In this document: one piece after another, positions 1 to 7,896 of the stretch
How the letters are laid out: each line of letters starts with the position of its first letter
How positions within the stretch are numbered: position 1 is the first letter of the stretch
Assembly: GCA_044356305.1 (NCBI GenBank)
Contig: JBIKWM010000003.1
Coordinates: forward strand, 1-64,000
Direction of reading: 5' to 3'
Source: JBIKWM01 sp044356305
Lineage (GTDB): Bacteria; Bacteroidota; Bacteroidia; UBA10329
Length of the DNA: 64,000 nucleotides
Notes under the pieces: generated by a model
Database searches by the model: none
Told to the model about the DNA's origin: nothing
The model's input: only the letters and a program-made list of their open reading frames with translations
Position numbers and translations under genes: made by a program

Positions 1-117
1 CTCGGTCTCGCCACGAGAATCCTCTCAAAATTGGCCGCAATGACCATGATTCAACTTGATAATGCACTGAGCGGAAGACCATTAGGCCAAATCAAAAATG
101 TTCGCTTCGCCCAATAG
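1..117 (+). mobile_element. C-terminal end of a transposase (IS982-like?), cut by the window edge
   Basis: A frame open from the first base ends at TAG 115-117. The product ends in a basic pattern (ATRILSK, then IQLDNAL, then GRPLGQIKN) that resembles the last 40 residues of IS982-family transposases as I remember them; this is family resemblance, not a search. Ten bases after the stop, CACAACGGGT (118-127) could be the terminal inverted-repeat end of the element. The next gene begins abruptly in the middle of a repeat motif, as expected if the element inserted into it. The rest of the element lies outside the window. Confidence 0.5.
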
Positions 118-128
118 CACAACGGGTC

Positions 129-1640
129 TTGGGAAATGTGTACGTGTCCGGGTACAATTACAACTTTACCAACACCTCATCCATTGTCATTTTTGGTGAG
201 GATACCCTAGAGACCAGCGGCTGCTCAAGTGCCTTTGTGGCCAAAATAGACTCGAATGGCGACTATGTGTGGATAAAGGAAGTAGGCGGCTCGCAATTTG
301 ACTGTGTGCTTAACTCCTACAGCGAAGCTCGAATTGTTTATGATCCTTATTCCAATACATTGATACTTATGAGTAAGATCATTGGCTATTACCCGAGGAT
401 TGGAGCTTGCGACATGGAGTATGTTACCCTGATCAATAGGTACTTAACCGCTCTTGACTTAGATGGAAATTGCCTGTGGTCTACCCGTCAAGGAGCTTGG
501 GGTGACCGCTTAGTGCTGGATGGGCATGGTTCGATGTATGCCATTGCAGTCTCTAACGGAACAACTCAATTGAATGGTTCTGTGTTACCTGATGGTATTC
601 ACATGATTAAGTTGAGTACAGTCGATGGTGCCACCAAAATGGTCAAACAAATAGGCATTGAAGGTGAATTGAATGCATATATGATTGGCCATCAGATGAA
701 TCACCTTTACCTACGAATTTGGTCAGCCAATTCTACATGGCAATTAGATACGGCAATAGTTAATACCTCACCGAATTGTGATGCAATAGCAAGGTTAGAC
801 ACATTAGGTAATGTTGAATGGGTGCGAACAATCAACAGTGGTCCATCCCACTATGGTTACATGGATGTTGATTTAAACGGGGTGGTTGCGGTTGTAGGCA
901 CTTATAGCGATTCGGTTTACTTTGATGAAGGATATTCATTGGTGAATAATGATGTTGTATCAAGTGTTTATATGCTTAAAATCTCTGAGCTCGGTGAATT
1001 GATTAGCCTAACTAATATTGATCGAACAGGTTATATTGGGGTATGGGGGGTATCTTGCCTATCTGATGGCCGTATTGTGTGTGGCCTATGGTGCAATGAC
1101 GCAGTGCAGCTTGGTGGCCAGTCTTATGGAACAACAAAGGGCGAAGCCCATTATCTCGTGACTCATTTAAACTCAGATGGAAGTGTTGATAATGTTATCA
1201 GCGCGGCCTCCAATGGAACAGATGTCGTGAGCATTCAACGCGGCCATGGCGGTCTATTTTATTTTGTTGGCGCCTACGAACAACCTTTTCAGATCGGCAC
1301 CCAACAGGTAAATGTGCATTACGGTCACGAGGACCTATTCATCGCTGCCATAGACAACACCCTGAGTATAGGCAGTTCGCGCGTAGGCAGTAGCGAATTG
1401 TATATATATGCCAATCCCACAATGGGAGAATGCAACATAACCATACCCGAGGAGTTTTTGACTGTTCCTTCACTTAGCCTTAGAATCATGGATTCGCTAG
1501 GGCGGCTCGTTTCTGAGCAAACCGTATTCATAGGTCAGAACAGGATACAGATCAATCTTGTGGCACAGGCCAAAGGCGTGTACAACGCAAGCCTAAGCAA
1601 TGGCAGCAAGGTTTTCTATGGCAGAATCGTATTTGAATGA
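129..1640 (+). CDS. T9SS-sorted beta-propeller-like surface protein, 5' end probably missing
   Basis: The first available start is a TTG, and the product has no signal peptide. It begins directly in a GNVYVSG motif typical of the inside of an SBBP/propeller repeat. Further DSNGDYVW-, DGHGSMYAI- and LDTLGNVEWV-like repeats follow. The last 80 residues form a type A T9SS sorting domain (a NPTMGE motif, then GVYNASL and a final GRIVFE). A protein with this tail should be exported by Sec and then T9SS, so the missing signal peptide points to loss of the 5' end, most simply through the insertion element ending near 127. G+C is visibly lower than in the neighbouring genes from 2.6 kb on, suggesting a different origin. 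The frame is otherwise intact. Probably a non-functional remnant, unless an upstream part is joined outside the window. Confidence 0.7.
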   Translation: MGNVYVSGYNYNFTNTSSIVIFGEDTLETSGCSSAFVAKIDSNGDYVWIKEVGGSQFDCVLNSYSEARIVYDPYSNTLILMSKIIGYYPRIGACDMEYVTLINRYLTALDLDGNCLWSTRQGAWGDRLVLDGHGSMYAIAVSNGTTQLNGSVLPDGIHMIKLSTVDGATKMVKQIGIEGELNAYMIGHQMNHLYLRIWSANSTWQLDTAIVNTSPNCDAIARLDTLGNVEWVRTINSGPSHYGYMDVDLNGVVAVVGTYSDSVYFDEGYSLVNNDVVSSVYMLKISELGELISLTNIDRTGYIGVWGVSCLSDGRIVCGLWCNDAVQLGGQSYGTTKGEAHYLVTHLNSDGSVDNVISAASNGTDVVSIQRGHGGLFYFVGAYEQPFQIGTQQVNVHYGHEDLFIAAIDNTLSIGSSRVGSSELYIYANPTMGECNITIPEEFLTVPSLSLRIMDSLGRLVSEQTVFIGQNRIQINLVAQAKGVYNASLSNGSKVFYGRIVFE

Positions 1641-1768
1641 ATATTACCGCCCCGGCACTACCTCTCCTCCGCACCCAACACCTCACAGACAAAACAGAAG
1701 TCCACCGCATAATCAGGCAATAAACCCCACCCCTCCTGCTCCCTGATGCCGATTGCCAGTGAGAATTG

Positions 1769-1804
1769 AAGGCCGCTCCCATGACGGGGGCGGCCTTTTT
1801 TTTT
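1769..1804 (+). terminator. Rho-independent terminator
   Basis: An AAGGCCGC / GCGGCCTT stem with a short loop is followed by a run of about ten T. It lies 130 bp after the stop of the T9SS protein and ends transcription before the repeat array. Confidence 0.85.
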
Positions 1805-1943
1805 GCCCTGTGCAACGGCCTGACGCATATTGGCCTGACTCATCCATATCTCGTTCAGAACTCATTATAACATCATTCTGAACTCATCTAAAAGTGATAT
1901 AAGTAATTAAATGTGTCTTGACCATAAATGGGTTAGTCGTAAC

Positions 1944-2132
1944 CTCAATTATACGAGATGACAACTGAGTTATAAGACATCATGCATCATTCATTCGACA
2001 TCATGACTCATTGATACGACTTTAAGACTCATATAATATAGTTTAAACCTCATTTATACGGAGCGAGGACTCATATATACGGAATGATAACTCAGTTATA
2101 AGACATCACGCCTCAGTTATAACGCATGCTGA
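1944..2132. repeat. Array of nine 21-bp degenerate tandem repeats
   Basis: A CTCA-type core recurs at 1944, 1965, 1986, 2007, 2028, 2049, 2070, 2091 and 2112, exactly 21 bp apart each time. The consensus of a unit is about CTCATTTATACG followed by nine less conserved bases (often ACATCATGA). Two further CTCA cores at 1861 and 1883 may be decayed units. The region is AT-rich, has stops in the frames I checked and no spacers, so it is neither coding nor CRISPR. Twenty-one bp is two helical turns, so all units face the same side of the DNA. The last unit ends 11 bp before the -7 box of the following small gene, which suggests a multi-site operator, but this is inference. Confidence 0.85.
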
Positions 2133-2143
2133 CGGCATCCTTA

Positions 2144-2151
2144 TATCTTTG
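2144..2151 (+). promoter_or_regulatory. -7 promoter box TATCTTTG
   Basis: Perfect match to the Bacteroidetes -7 consensus TAnnTTTG, 25 nt before the ATG of the 81-residue protein and directly downstream of the 21-bp repeat array. Confidence 0.6.
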
Positions 2152-2176
2152 TGCACATCAAAGGAACTGAAAGGCC

Positions 2177-2422
2177 ATGAAGCTGATATCGAAGGAGGAG
2201 ATGCCAGAGGTGCTGCCTGTGAGGCGCAAGCGCAACACGCTGCTGCGCACCATGCTGCTGCAATTGGAGGTGGGCGCGGGTCTGTTCATGCCCCGCACGG
2301 AATGGAAGGCCAAGAACCCGCCCACATATGTGGTGGCGGGCATACGCAAGAGCCATGGCTACCGCTACGACTATGGCCTGCAGGCCGATGGCTCGGGGTG
2401 GCTGTTCCGCAGGGTGGCCTGA
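2177..2422 (+). CDS. Small basic protein of unknown function (81 aa)
   Basis: The frame starts at ATG 2177 behind a good -7 box. The N-terminal third is basic (VRRKRNT), the middle has a LFMPRTEW motif, and the end has DYGLQADGSGWLFRR. There is no signal peptide or membrane segment. I do not recognise a named family; the overall look recalls small multicopy proteins of Bacteroidota genomes that lack an assigned role. A DNA-binding role is possible because of the charge and the repeat array immediately upstream, but nothing in the sequence proves it. Third-position G/C is high, like the host genes and unlike the AT-rich array. Confidence 0.65.
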   Translation: MKLISKEEMPEVLPVRRKRNTLLRTMLLQLEVGAGLFMPRTEWKAKNPPTYVVAGIRKSHGYRYDYGLQADGSGWLFRRVA

Positions 2423-2624
2423 GGCAGGGGCTTTGTATAGGATGATCCATTCAGTTTCGGCCTGTCCTATTCTTCATGTTGCCCCGTCAGGCATCTGGGG
2501 CAATAATTCCCCAACTTCCTGCAACGCTCGGGGGTTCCTTTGAAGTGACCGCAGCACAGCGGGCATCTGCACTTGCACGGCCCGGTTGGGCACCGATCGG
2601 TCGGGGCGGTACATTCGCAGCCGC

Positions 2625-3083
2625 ATGTCGCCTGTAAAGAAGAGGAAGAAAAGGGTCATAGGCCGCACCGACCGCATAGACCTGCCTGCCTTTGGGCTGT
2701 ATGATGTGGAGTGTAAGGTGGACACGGGGGCCGATACATCGGCCATCCACTGTTCGAATGTCCGCATAGTGGAAAAGGACGGCCGGCAGACCCTGACCTT
2801 CAAACTGCTCGACCCGGAGCATCCGGCCTATTCGGGCAAGGTGATCAGCGTGAGCGAATTCACCGAGCGCAGAGTGCGCAGCTCGACCGGCCACACCGAG
2901 GAGCGCTTTGTGATACATGCCGTGGGGGTGCTGTTCGGCAAGGAGCATCCCATTGAGTTCACCCTCAGCGACCGCGACTCGATGCGCTATCCCATCCTTT
3001 TGGGCCGCAAGCTGCTCAAGCGCGGGTTTCTGGTCGATGTATCAAGAAAGGACCTATCCTATAAGAAGAAGAACAATGGCTGA
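2625..3083 (+). CDS. RimB-like retropepsin-type protease (PF05618 family)
   Basis: The product (152 aa) matches the family annotated as ATP-dependent zinc protease, a retropepsin-like fold. The key motif KVDTGADTSAIH carries the aspartic-protease-like DTGA triad near residue 33. A TTG 39 bases earlier keeps the frame, but ATG 2625 (MSPVKKRKK) fits the family better. The stop overlaps the rimK start by eight bases (ATGGCTGA), so the two are translationally coupled. In proteobacteria a homologue, RimB, removes or trims glutamates that RimK adds to ribosomal protein S6, and the coupling supports the same role here. It acts in the cytoplasm. Confidence 0.85.
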   Translation: MSPVKKRKKRVIGRTDRIDLPAFGLYDVECKVDTGADTSAIHCSNVRIVEKDGRQTLTFKLLDPEHPAYSGKVISVSEFTERRVRSSTGHTEERFVIHAVGVLFGKEHPIEFTLSDRDSMRYPILLGRKLLKRGFLVDVSRKDLSYKKKNNG

Positions 3084-4014
3084 AAGACCGTTGCACATTG
3101 TCATCCTCTCGCGGGGCGAGGGGCTGTACTCCACCAGGCGCATAGTGAAGGCGGCCGAGGCGCGCGGCCACCGCGTGCAGGTGCTGGACCACACCAACCT
3201 GTATATGGTGATAGAGAAGGACCGCCCACAGATATTCCATGGCGACACCGAGGTGACGGGGGTCGATGCCATCATTCCGCGCATCGGCTCATCGGTCACT
3301 TTTTATGGCAGTGCCGTTATCAGGCAGTTTGAGCTGCAGGGGGTGTTCACCACCGTGGGCAGTATAAACCTGGTGCGCAGCCGCGACAAGCTGCGCTGCA
3401 TACAGTACCTGAGCCAGAACGGGGTGGATGTGCCCAAGACCGCCTTTGCCAAGTACCCGGGCGACACCAAGCACCTGATAAAGCAGGTGGGCGGGGCACC
3501 GCTCATCATCAAGATACTGGAGGGCACTCAGGGCCTGGGCGTGGTGCTGGCCGAGAGCTCGAAGGCGGCCCGCTCGGTGATAGAGGCTTTCCACGGCCTC
3601 AATGCCAACATACTGGTTCAGGAGTTTGTGAAGGAATCGAAAGGGGCCGACCTCCGTGCCTTTGTGGTAGATGGCGAGGTGGTGGGCGCCATGCGCAGGC
3701 AAGGGGCTGAGGGCGAATTCCGCAGCAACCTGCACCGGGGCGGCACCGGGGTGCCCGTTACCCTGTCGCCCGAGGAGGAGGCTGCGGCCATCAAGGCCGC
3801 CCATACCATGAAACTGCCCGTGGCCGGGGTCGATATGCTGCAATCGGGCCGGGGGCCTTTGATCCTCGAGGTCAACTCATCGCCCGGGCTCGAGGGCATA
3901 GAGGCCGCCACCGGGGCCGACATAGCCACCAAGATCATCGAATACGTTGAGCGCGGGGTGGTGGCACACCGCAAGAAGAAGGGAAAGGGGGCCGACCGCG
4001 ATCAGGCCGACTGA
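3076..4014 (+). CDS. rimK: RimK-type ATP-grasp ligase (ribosomal protein S6 glutamate ligase)
   Basis: The product (312 aa) begins with a Rossmann-like preATP-grasp part (IVILSRGEGLYSTRRIVKAA). The ATP-grasp core follows, with KILEGTQGLGVVLAES, the VQEFVKESKGADLRAFV region and the metal-binding LEVNSSPGLEGIE near the C-terminus. This is the diagnostic order of RimK, which adds glutamate to the C-terminus of S6; some relatives modify cofactors or other peptides instead. ATG 3076 lies inside the end of the RimB-like gene. The open frame extends further upstream but those residues do not belong to the family. The 3' end overlaps the convergent glycosyltransferase gene by 13 bases. Confidence 0.9.
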   Translation: MAERPLHIVILSRGEGLYSTRRIVKAAEARGHRVQVLDHTNLYMVIEKDRPQIFHGDTEVTGVDAIIPRIGSSVTFYGSAVIRQFELQGVFTTVGSINLVRSRDKLRCIQYLSQNGVDVPKTAFAKYPGDTKHLIKQVGGAPLIIKILEGTQGLGVVLAESSKAARSVIEAFHGLNANILVQEFVKESKGADLRAFVVDGEVVGAMRRQGAEGEFRSNLHRGGTGVPVTLSPEEEAAAIKAAHTMKLPVAGVDMLQSGRGPLILEVNSSPGLEGIEAATGADIATKIIEYVERGVVAHRKKKGKGADRDQAD

Positions 4015-4997
4015 GGCCCGATGCCCGCCACAATGGCCCGGGCATCCTGATCCACCATGCAGCGGAAGTGACCCTTTGGGCACTGCCTGTGGCCCAGCTT
4101 GGAGCAGGGGCGGCAGCTGAGGCCGTCCACCTCTACCATGCGCGATGGCACCGTGCCATCGGGCAGGTAAGGGTACATGCCGAATGCGGGGACGGTGTTG
4201 CCCCACACCGAGGTGATGGGCCGCCTGAGCGCAGCGGCCACGTGCATCATGCCCGTATCGTGGGCCACCACGTGGGCAGCCGCTCCTATTATATAGGCCG
4301 ATTGGCGGATGGACATTTTCCCACAGGTGTCCCACACCCGGTCTCCGAGCGCGGCATGGATAGCCTTGCTCACCGTGGCATCTTCCTTACCTCCTATCAG
4401 GGCCATGGGCAGGGGGCACAGGCGGCACACCTCAATCAGCTTTTCGGTGGGCATACGCTTAGTGGCCTGCTGGGCGCCTATCACCACCGCCACAAAAGGG
4501 GTGCCCACCGCCCAGGGCAGCGGCACGGCATCAGCATCGGCAAGGAACAGGTCGGTGCCCAGACCATCGTCCACCGCCCCGAGAGGCGCAGCGGCTGCCA
4601 GATATCGCTGCACAATGTGGATCCTCGGCAGCCTGTCTGTCCTGAGATTCACCAAAAGCCATTTGGCGAAATTCAATTTGGCGAAAGACTGGGACGGCAC
4701 CGATGGCATGGCGGCCTTGACCATGGCCGTGCGCAGGTTGTGGTGCAGGTCGATGATGCCCGTGTAGCCCATGGAGCGCAGATGGCCGATGGTGCCTGTC
4801 AATGATGGACCGAGCGTGATGATGCGGTCGATATACGGATTGCCATGCAGCAGCGGGGCAAAGGCCTCTTTGGTGAGGTAGTGTATCTCGGCCTCCGAAT
4901 GTGCCTTGCGCAGGCACCGCACCACAGGGGTGGTGAGCAGCACATCGCCCATGCTGCTGAAGCGGATGATCAGGAATCGGGGGCGCACGTGGGCCAT
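4002..4997 (-). CDS. Glycosyltransferase family 9 (heptosyltransferase-like)
   Basis: The product (331 aa) has the GT9 N-terminal signature FSSMGDVLLTTP near residues 13-24 and the HDTGMMH and VWGN motifs of the donor-binding half at about 246-265. It should transfer a sugar, classically a heptose, to lipopolysaccharide core at the cytoplasmic face of the inner membrane. Four cysteines near the C-terminus (CRPC, then two more within 15 residues) could form a small metal site seen in some relatives. ATG 4997 was chosen because it lies six bases after a -7 box; the frame continues upstream without family residues. Which sugar and acceptor are used cannot be read from sequence. Confidence 0.85.
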   Translation of the reverse strand: MAHVRPRFLIIRFSSMGDVLLTTPVVRCLRKAHSEAEIHYLTKEAFAPLLHGNPYIDRIITLGPSLTGTIGHLRSMGYTGIIDLHHNLRTAMVKAAMPSVPSQSFAKLNFAKWLLVNLRTDRLPRIHIVQRYLAAAAPLGAVDDGLGTDLFLADADAVPLPWAVGTPFVAVVIGAQQATKRMPTEKLIEVCRLCPLPMALIGGKEDATVSKAIHAALGDRVWDTCGKMSIRQSAYIIGAAAHVVAHDTGMMHVAAALRRPITSVWGNTVPAFGMYPYLPDGTVPSRMVEVDGLSCRPCSKLGHRQCPKGHFRCMVDQDARAIVAGIGPQSA

Positions 4998-5003
4998 GGG
5001 TGC

Positions 5004-5011
5004 CAAAGGTA
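5004..5011 (-). promoter_or_regulatory. -7 promoter box for the GT9 gene
   Basis: On the minus strand this reads TACCTTTG, a perfect TAnnTTTG box, six bases before ATG 4997. Transcription would begin at or very near the start codon. Confidence 0.65.
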
Positions 5012-5018
5012 CCCCGCC

Positions 5019-5026
5019 TACCTTTG
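5019..5026 (+). promoter_or_regulatory. -7 promoter box for tatD
   Basis: TACCTTTG lies eight bases before ATG 5035. It is divergent from an identical box at 5004-5011, so two promoters share fewer than 40 bp. Confidence 0.65.
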
Positions 5027-5034
5027 GCGCGGCC

Positions 5035-5805
5035 ATGGAGCTGATTGACACCCATTCGCACCTGTTCACCAAGCACTTCAGCAACGACCTTGCAGAGGTG
5101 GTGGGCCGGGCGCGCGCAGCAGGACTGGTAAAGGTGCTGCTGCCCAATATCGATGCATCGACCATGGCCGCAGTGCATGCCACGGCCGCCACGGACCCAT
5201 CGCTGTTCGGCACCATGATGGGCCTGCACCCGTGCGATGTGCGCGAGGACTGGCTGGTGGAGATTGAGGCCATCCGCACCGAACTGTTCAGAGGCGGGCA
5301 CGTGGCCGTGGGCGAGATAGGCCTCGACATGTATTGGGACAAGACCACCATAGGCCGCCAGACCGAGGCCTTTGTCATGCAGCTCCGCTGGGCCAAGGAG
5401 CTGGGCCTGCCTGTTGCAGTGCATTGCCGCGATGCGTACAGTCAGGTCATTGAGAGCATCGGTGCCGAACAGGATGGCAGCCTTCAGGGCGTGCTGCACT
5501 GTTTCACAGGCAACATCGATCAGGCAAAGAGCATCCTGGATCTGGGTTTTTATCTGGGAATAGGAGGGGTGGTGACGTACAGGAACGGTGGGCTCGATGC
5601 CATACTGCCGCACGTTCCCTTGGACCGGCTGTTGCTCGAGACCGACTCGCCCTATCTGGCGCCTGTGCCGCACCGGGGCAAGCGGAATGAGAGTGCCTAC
5701 ATGATATATGTTGCACAGCGTGTGGCCGATATCCTGGGCACCACTACCGAGGAAGTGGCCCGCATCACCACCGCCAATGCCCGCAGACTTTTCAGATTGA
5801 ACTGA
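5035..5805 (+). CDS. TatD family metal-dependent nuclease
   Basis: The product (256 aa) carries all the metal-binding signatures of the family in order: DTHSHL at 5-10, VGEIGLD near 98, VHCRDA near 131, LHCFTG near 155 and LLLETDSPYLAP near 203. TatD enzymes are cytoplasmic TIM-barrel hydrolases that degrade DNA or act on D-aminoacyl-tRNA; the exact substrate is not visible. The start at ATG 5035 is supported by the -7 box just upstream. Asparaginase follows after three bases, so the two are likely co-transcribed. Confidence 0.9.
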   Translation: MELIDTHSHLFTKHFSNDLAEVVGRARAAGLVKVLLPNIDASTMAAVHATAATDPSLFGTMMGLHPCDVREDWLVEIEAIRTELFRGGHVAVGEIGLDMYWDKTTIGRQTEAFVMQLRWAKELGLPVAVHCRDAYSQVIESIGAEQDGSLQGVLHCFTGNIDQAKSILDLGFYLGIGGVVTYRNGGLDAILPHVPLDRLLLETDSPYLAPVPHRGKRNESAYMIYVAQRVADILGTTTEEVARITTANARRLFRLN

Positions 5806-5808
5806 ACC

Positions 5809-6837
5809 ATGCCACGCCCGCGCATCCTTATACTGTACACCGGAGGCACCATCGGCATGATCCGCGATGCCGATACCGGGGCCCTGCGGCCCTTCGCCCT
5901 CGAGGCAGTGCTCGAGGCCGTGCCGCTGCTCGGCCGCCTGGGTTGCGAGCTCAATGCCGTTGAGGTCGATGAGCCCATCGATTCGTCAGACATGACCCCT
6001 GCTCATTGGGGCTGGCTGGTAGAGCGCATCGCAGAGGCCAGGCTGTCATACGATGGCTTCGTGGTGATGCATGGCAGCGACACCATGGCCTACACCGCAT
6101 CGGCCCTCAGCTTCATGTTGCAGGGCCTCGACAGGCCCGTGGTGCTCACTGGCTCGCAACTGCCCATGGGCCTGGTGCGCACCGATGCACGCGAGAACCT
6201 TGTCACCTCCATCATGGTGGCCATGGAGAAACGGCCCGATGGCCGCCCCCGCGTACCCGAAGTGAGTGTTCTGTTCGAGGACAGGCTGTATCGGGGCAAC
6301 CGCACCACCAAGGTGAGCTCGAGCGATTTTGAGGCGTTCCGTTCGCCCAACTACCCTGCGTTGGCCCGTGCGGGGGTCAGCATCCGCTATGACGATGATG
6401 TGGTTGAGCGCGACTCTTTCGGCTGCCAATGGGCACCATCCACCAAGATGGAACGGGCGGTGATGTGCCTGCGGCTGTTCCCCGGCATCGACCTCGGTTG
6501 GTTGCCAGACCATGTGCAGAGGCATGGTGTGCGCGGGCTGGTGATAGAAACGTACGGTTCAGGCAATGCGCAGCGCGATCCTGCGTTGCTGCACGCATTG
6601 GGCACCCTTGTAGAGGCGGGTGTACATGTGATAAATGTATCGCAATGCATACACGGCACAGTGGATATGACCAAGTACGACACCGGCCTGCGTCTTATGG
6701 AAGCTGGCGTTATCAGCGGTGGCGACATGACTGTGGAGGCCGCATTGACCAAGCTGATGTATGCCCTGGCCAACATTGCGGCACCCGAAGTGGCCCATTT
6801 TCTCTCAGTTCCCCAACGTGGCGAAGCGAACCTATGA
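5809..6837 (+). CDS. ansA: Type I L-asparaginase
   Basis: The product (342 aa) has both active-site signatures of the asparaginase/glutaminase fold: TGGTIGM at 11-17 with the nucleophilic Thr, and HGSDTMAYTAS from residue 88. There is no signal peptide, so it is the cytoplasmic (type I, AnsA-like) enzyme that hydrolyses asparagine to aspartate and ammonia. Length is normal. It follows tatD by three bases. The C-terminal part (VINVSQCIHGTVDM, then SGGDMTVEAALTKLMY) is the expected smaller domain. Confidence 0.92.
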   Translation: MPRPRILILYTGGTIGMIRDADTGALRPFALEAVLEAVPLLGRLGCELNAVEVDEPIDSSDMTPAHWGWLVERIAEARLSYDGFVVMHGSDTMAYTASALSFMLQGLDRPVVLTGSQLPMGLVRTDARENLVTSIMVAMEKRPDGRPRVPEVSVLFEDRLYRGNRTTKVSSSDFEAFRSPNYPALARAGVSIRYDDDVVERDSFGCQWAPSTKMERAVMCLRLFPGIDLGWLPDHVQRHGVRGLVIETYGSGNAQRDPALLHALGTLVEAGVHVINVSQCIHGTVDMTKYDTGLRLMEAGVISGGDMTVEAALTKLMYALANIAAPEVAHFLSVPQRGEANL

Positions 6838-6908
6838 GCACAGATTTGTCGGATCAGTTTTTTTGTACTTTGCGCACCCCATTTCGGGGCGTGGCACAAA
6901 CAAAGTAC

Positions 6909-6999
6909 GGAGAGATGGCCGAGTGGTCGAAGGCGCACGCCTGGAAAGTGTGTAAACTCCAAAAGGGTTTCGAGGGTTCGAATCCCTCTCTCTCCGCCA
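6909..6999 (+). tRNA. tRNA-Ser (anticodon GGA)
   Basis: A GGAGAGA / TCTCTCC acceptor stem closes an 88-nt molecule with the long variable arm of class II tRNAs. The anticodon loop reads CTGGAAA between CACGC and GTGTG, giving anticodon GGA. The T arm contains GAGGGTTCGAATCCCTC. The discriminator G and CCA (6997-6999) are encoded. Confidence 0.96.
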
Positions 7000-7068
7000 T
7001 ACACTGAATAGCATCATTCTCAACTTCACATAAAAACCAACCTCAGCAACCATCATTTCCCATCACCC

Positions 7069-7866
7069 ATGAGAAAGTTCCTCGCCATCATTTGTATCGC
7101 TGCATTTAGCAGTGTGGCTCAGACAGAGTTCAGCGTGGCCCAAGATTCCTCGGGCACCCCGGCCACAACTGCCGCTCCTGCCCCGGCTGCAACCACCGAG
7201 TTGGAAGAGGCCCCTGCTCAGGAGCTCACCTTCCACCAGACCATGAAGCAGAAGTTCATCGAGGGCGATCCCATCTGGATGGCTCCGGTACTCCTGTCGC
7301 TGATCCTCGGTCTGGCGCTCTGCATCGAGCGCATCATCTATCTGACCATGGGAACCATCAACTCGCAGAAACTGCTCAACGAGCTTGATGCTGCACTTGC
7401 CTCAGGTAATGTGGAAAAGGCCAAAGAAGTGGCCCGCAACACACGTGGCCCTATTGCCAGCATCTTCTATCAGGGCCTGAGCCGTGTGAATGAAGGCCTT
7501 GATGTGGTCGAAAAGTCCATTGCCTCATACGGCAGCGTGCAGCTTGGCCTGTTGGAGAAGGGCATGTCTTGGATCGCTCTGTTCATCGCCTTGGCCCCCA
7601 TGCTCGGGTTCTTGGGTACGGTAGTAGGTATGATCCAGGCCTTCGATGCCATTGAAGCGGCCGGTGACATCAGCCCATCACTGGTGGCCGGTGGTATCAA
7701 AGTGGCGCTTCTCACCACGGTATTCGGACTTGTGGTAGCTATGATCCTACAGGTGTTCTATAACTACCTGATGGCGAAGACCGATAGTCTGGTGAATGAG
7801 ATGGAGGATGCCTCTATCACTTTCATTGATATCGTTGTGAAGCACAAGGTGTGCGACAAGAATTGA
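7069..7866 (+). CDS. exbB: ExbB/TolQ/MotA proton-channel family protein
   Basis: The product (265 aa) has an N-terminal signal-like segment, an Ala/Pro/Thr-rich linker (to about residue 60), a first membrane segment near 70-92, and two C-terminal membrane segments. The family core ALAPMLGFLGTVVGMIQAF lies near 180-200. ExbB forms the stator pentamer that uses the proton gradient to energise TonB-dependent transport. It heads a four-gene run with an unknown membrane protein and two ExbD proteins. Bacteroidota ExbB proteins often carry such an N-terminal extension. TonB itself is not in the window. Confidence 0.9.
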   Translation: MRKFLAIICIAAFSSVAQTEFSVAQDSSGTPATTAAPAPAATTELEEAPAQELTFHQTMKQKFIEGDPIWMAPVLLSLILGLALCIERIIYLTMGTINSQKLLNELDAALASGNVEKAKEVARNTRGPIASIFYQGLSRVNEGLDVVEKSIASYGSVQLGLLEKGMSWIALFIALAPMLGFLGTVVGMIQAFDAIEAAGDISPSLVAGGIKVALLTTVFGLVVAMILQVFYNYLMAKTDSLVNEMEDASITFIDIVVKHKVCDKN

Positions 7867-7896
7867 TAGGCTGAAAACCATAACACACAATAAGTC

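Noticed and set aside
1944..2132. CRISPR or protein-coding heptad repeat
   Set aside because: No spacers exist, and stop codons interrupt the frames although 21 is a multiple of three.
2141..2445. Overlapping ORFs around the 81-aa gene
   Set aside because: They overlap the better frame that has a promoter and a balanced composition, and their residues show no pattern.
4068..4805. Long plus-strand ORFs opposite the GT9 gene
   Set aside because: They mirror a well-supported gene; composition is His/Gly/Arg-rich as expected for shadow frames in GC-rich DNA. The same applies to long frames opposite aroA, aroC, dabA, the TonB receptor and the GH1 gene.
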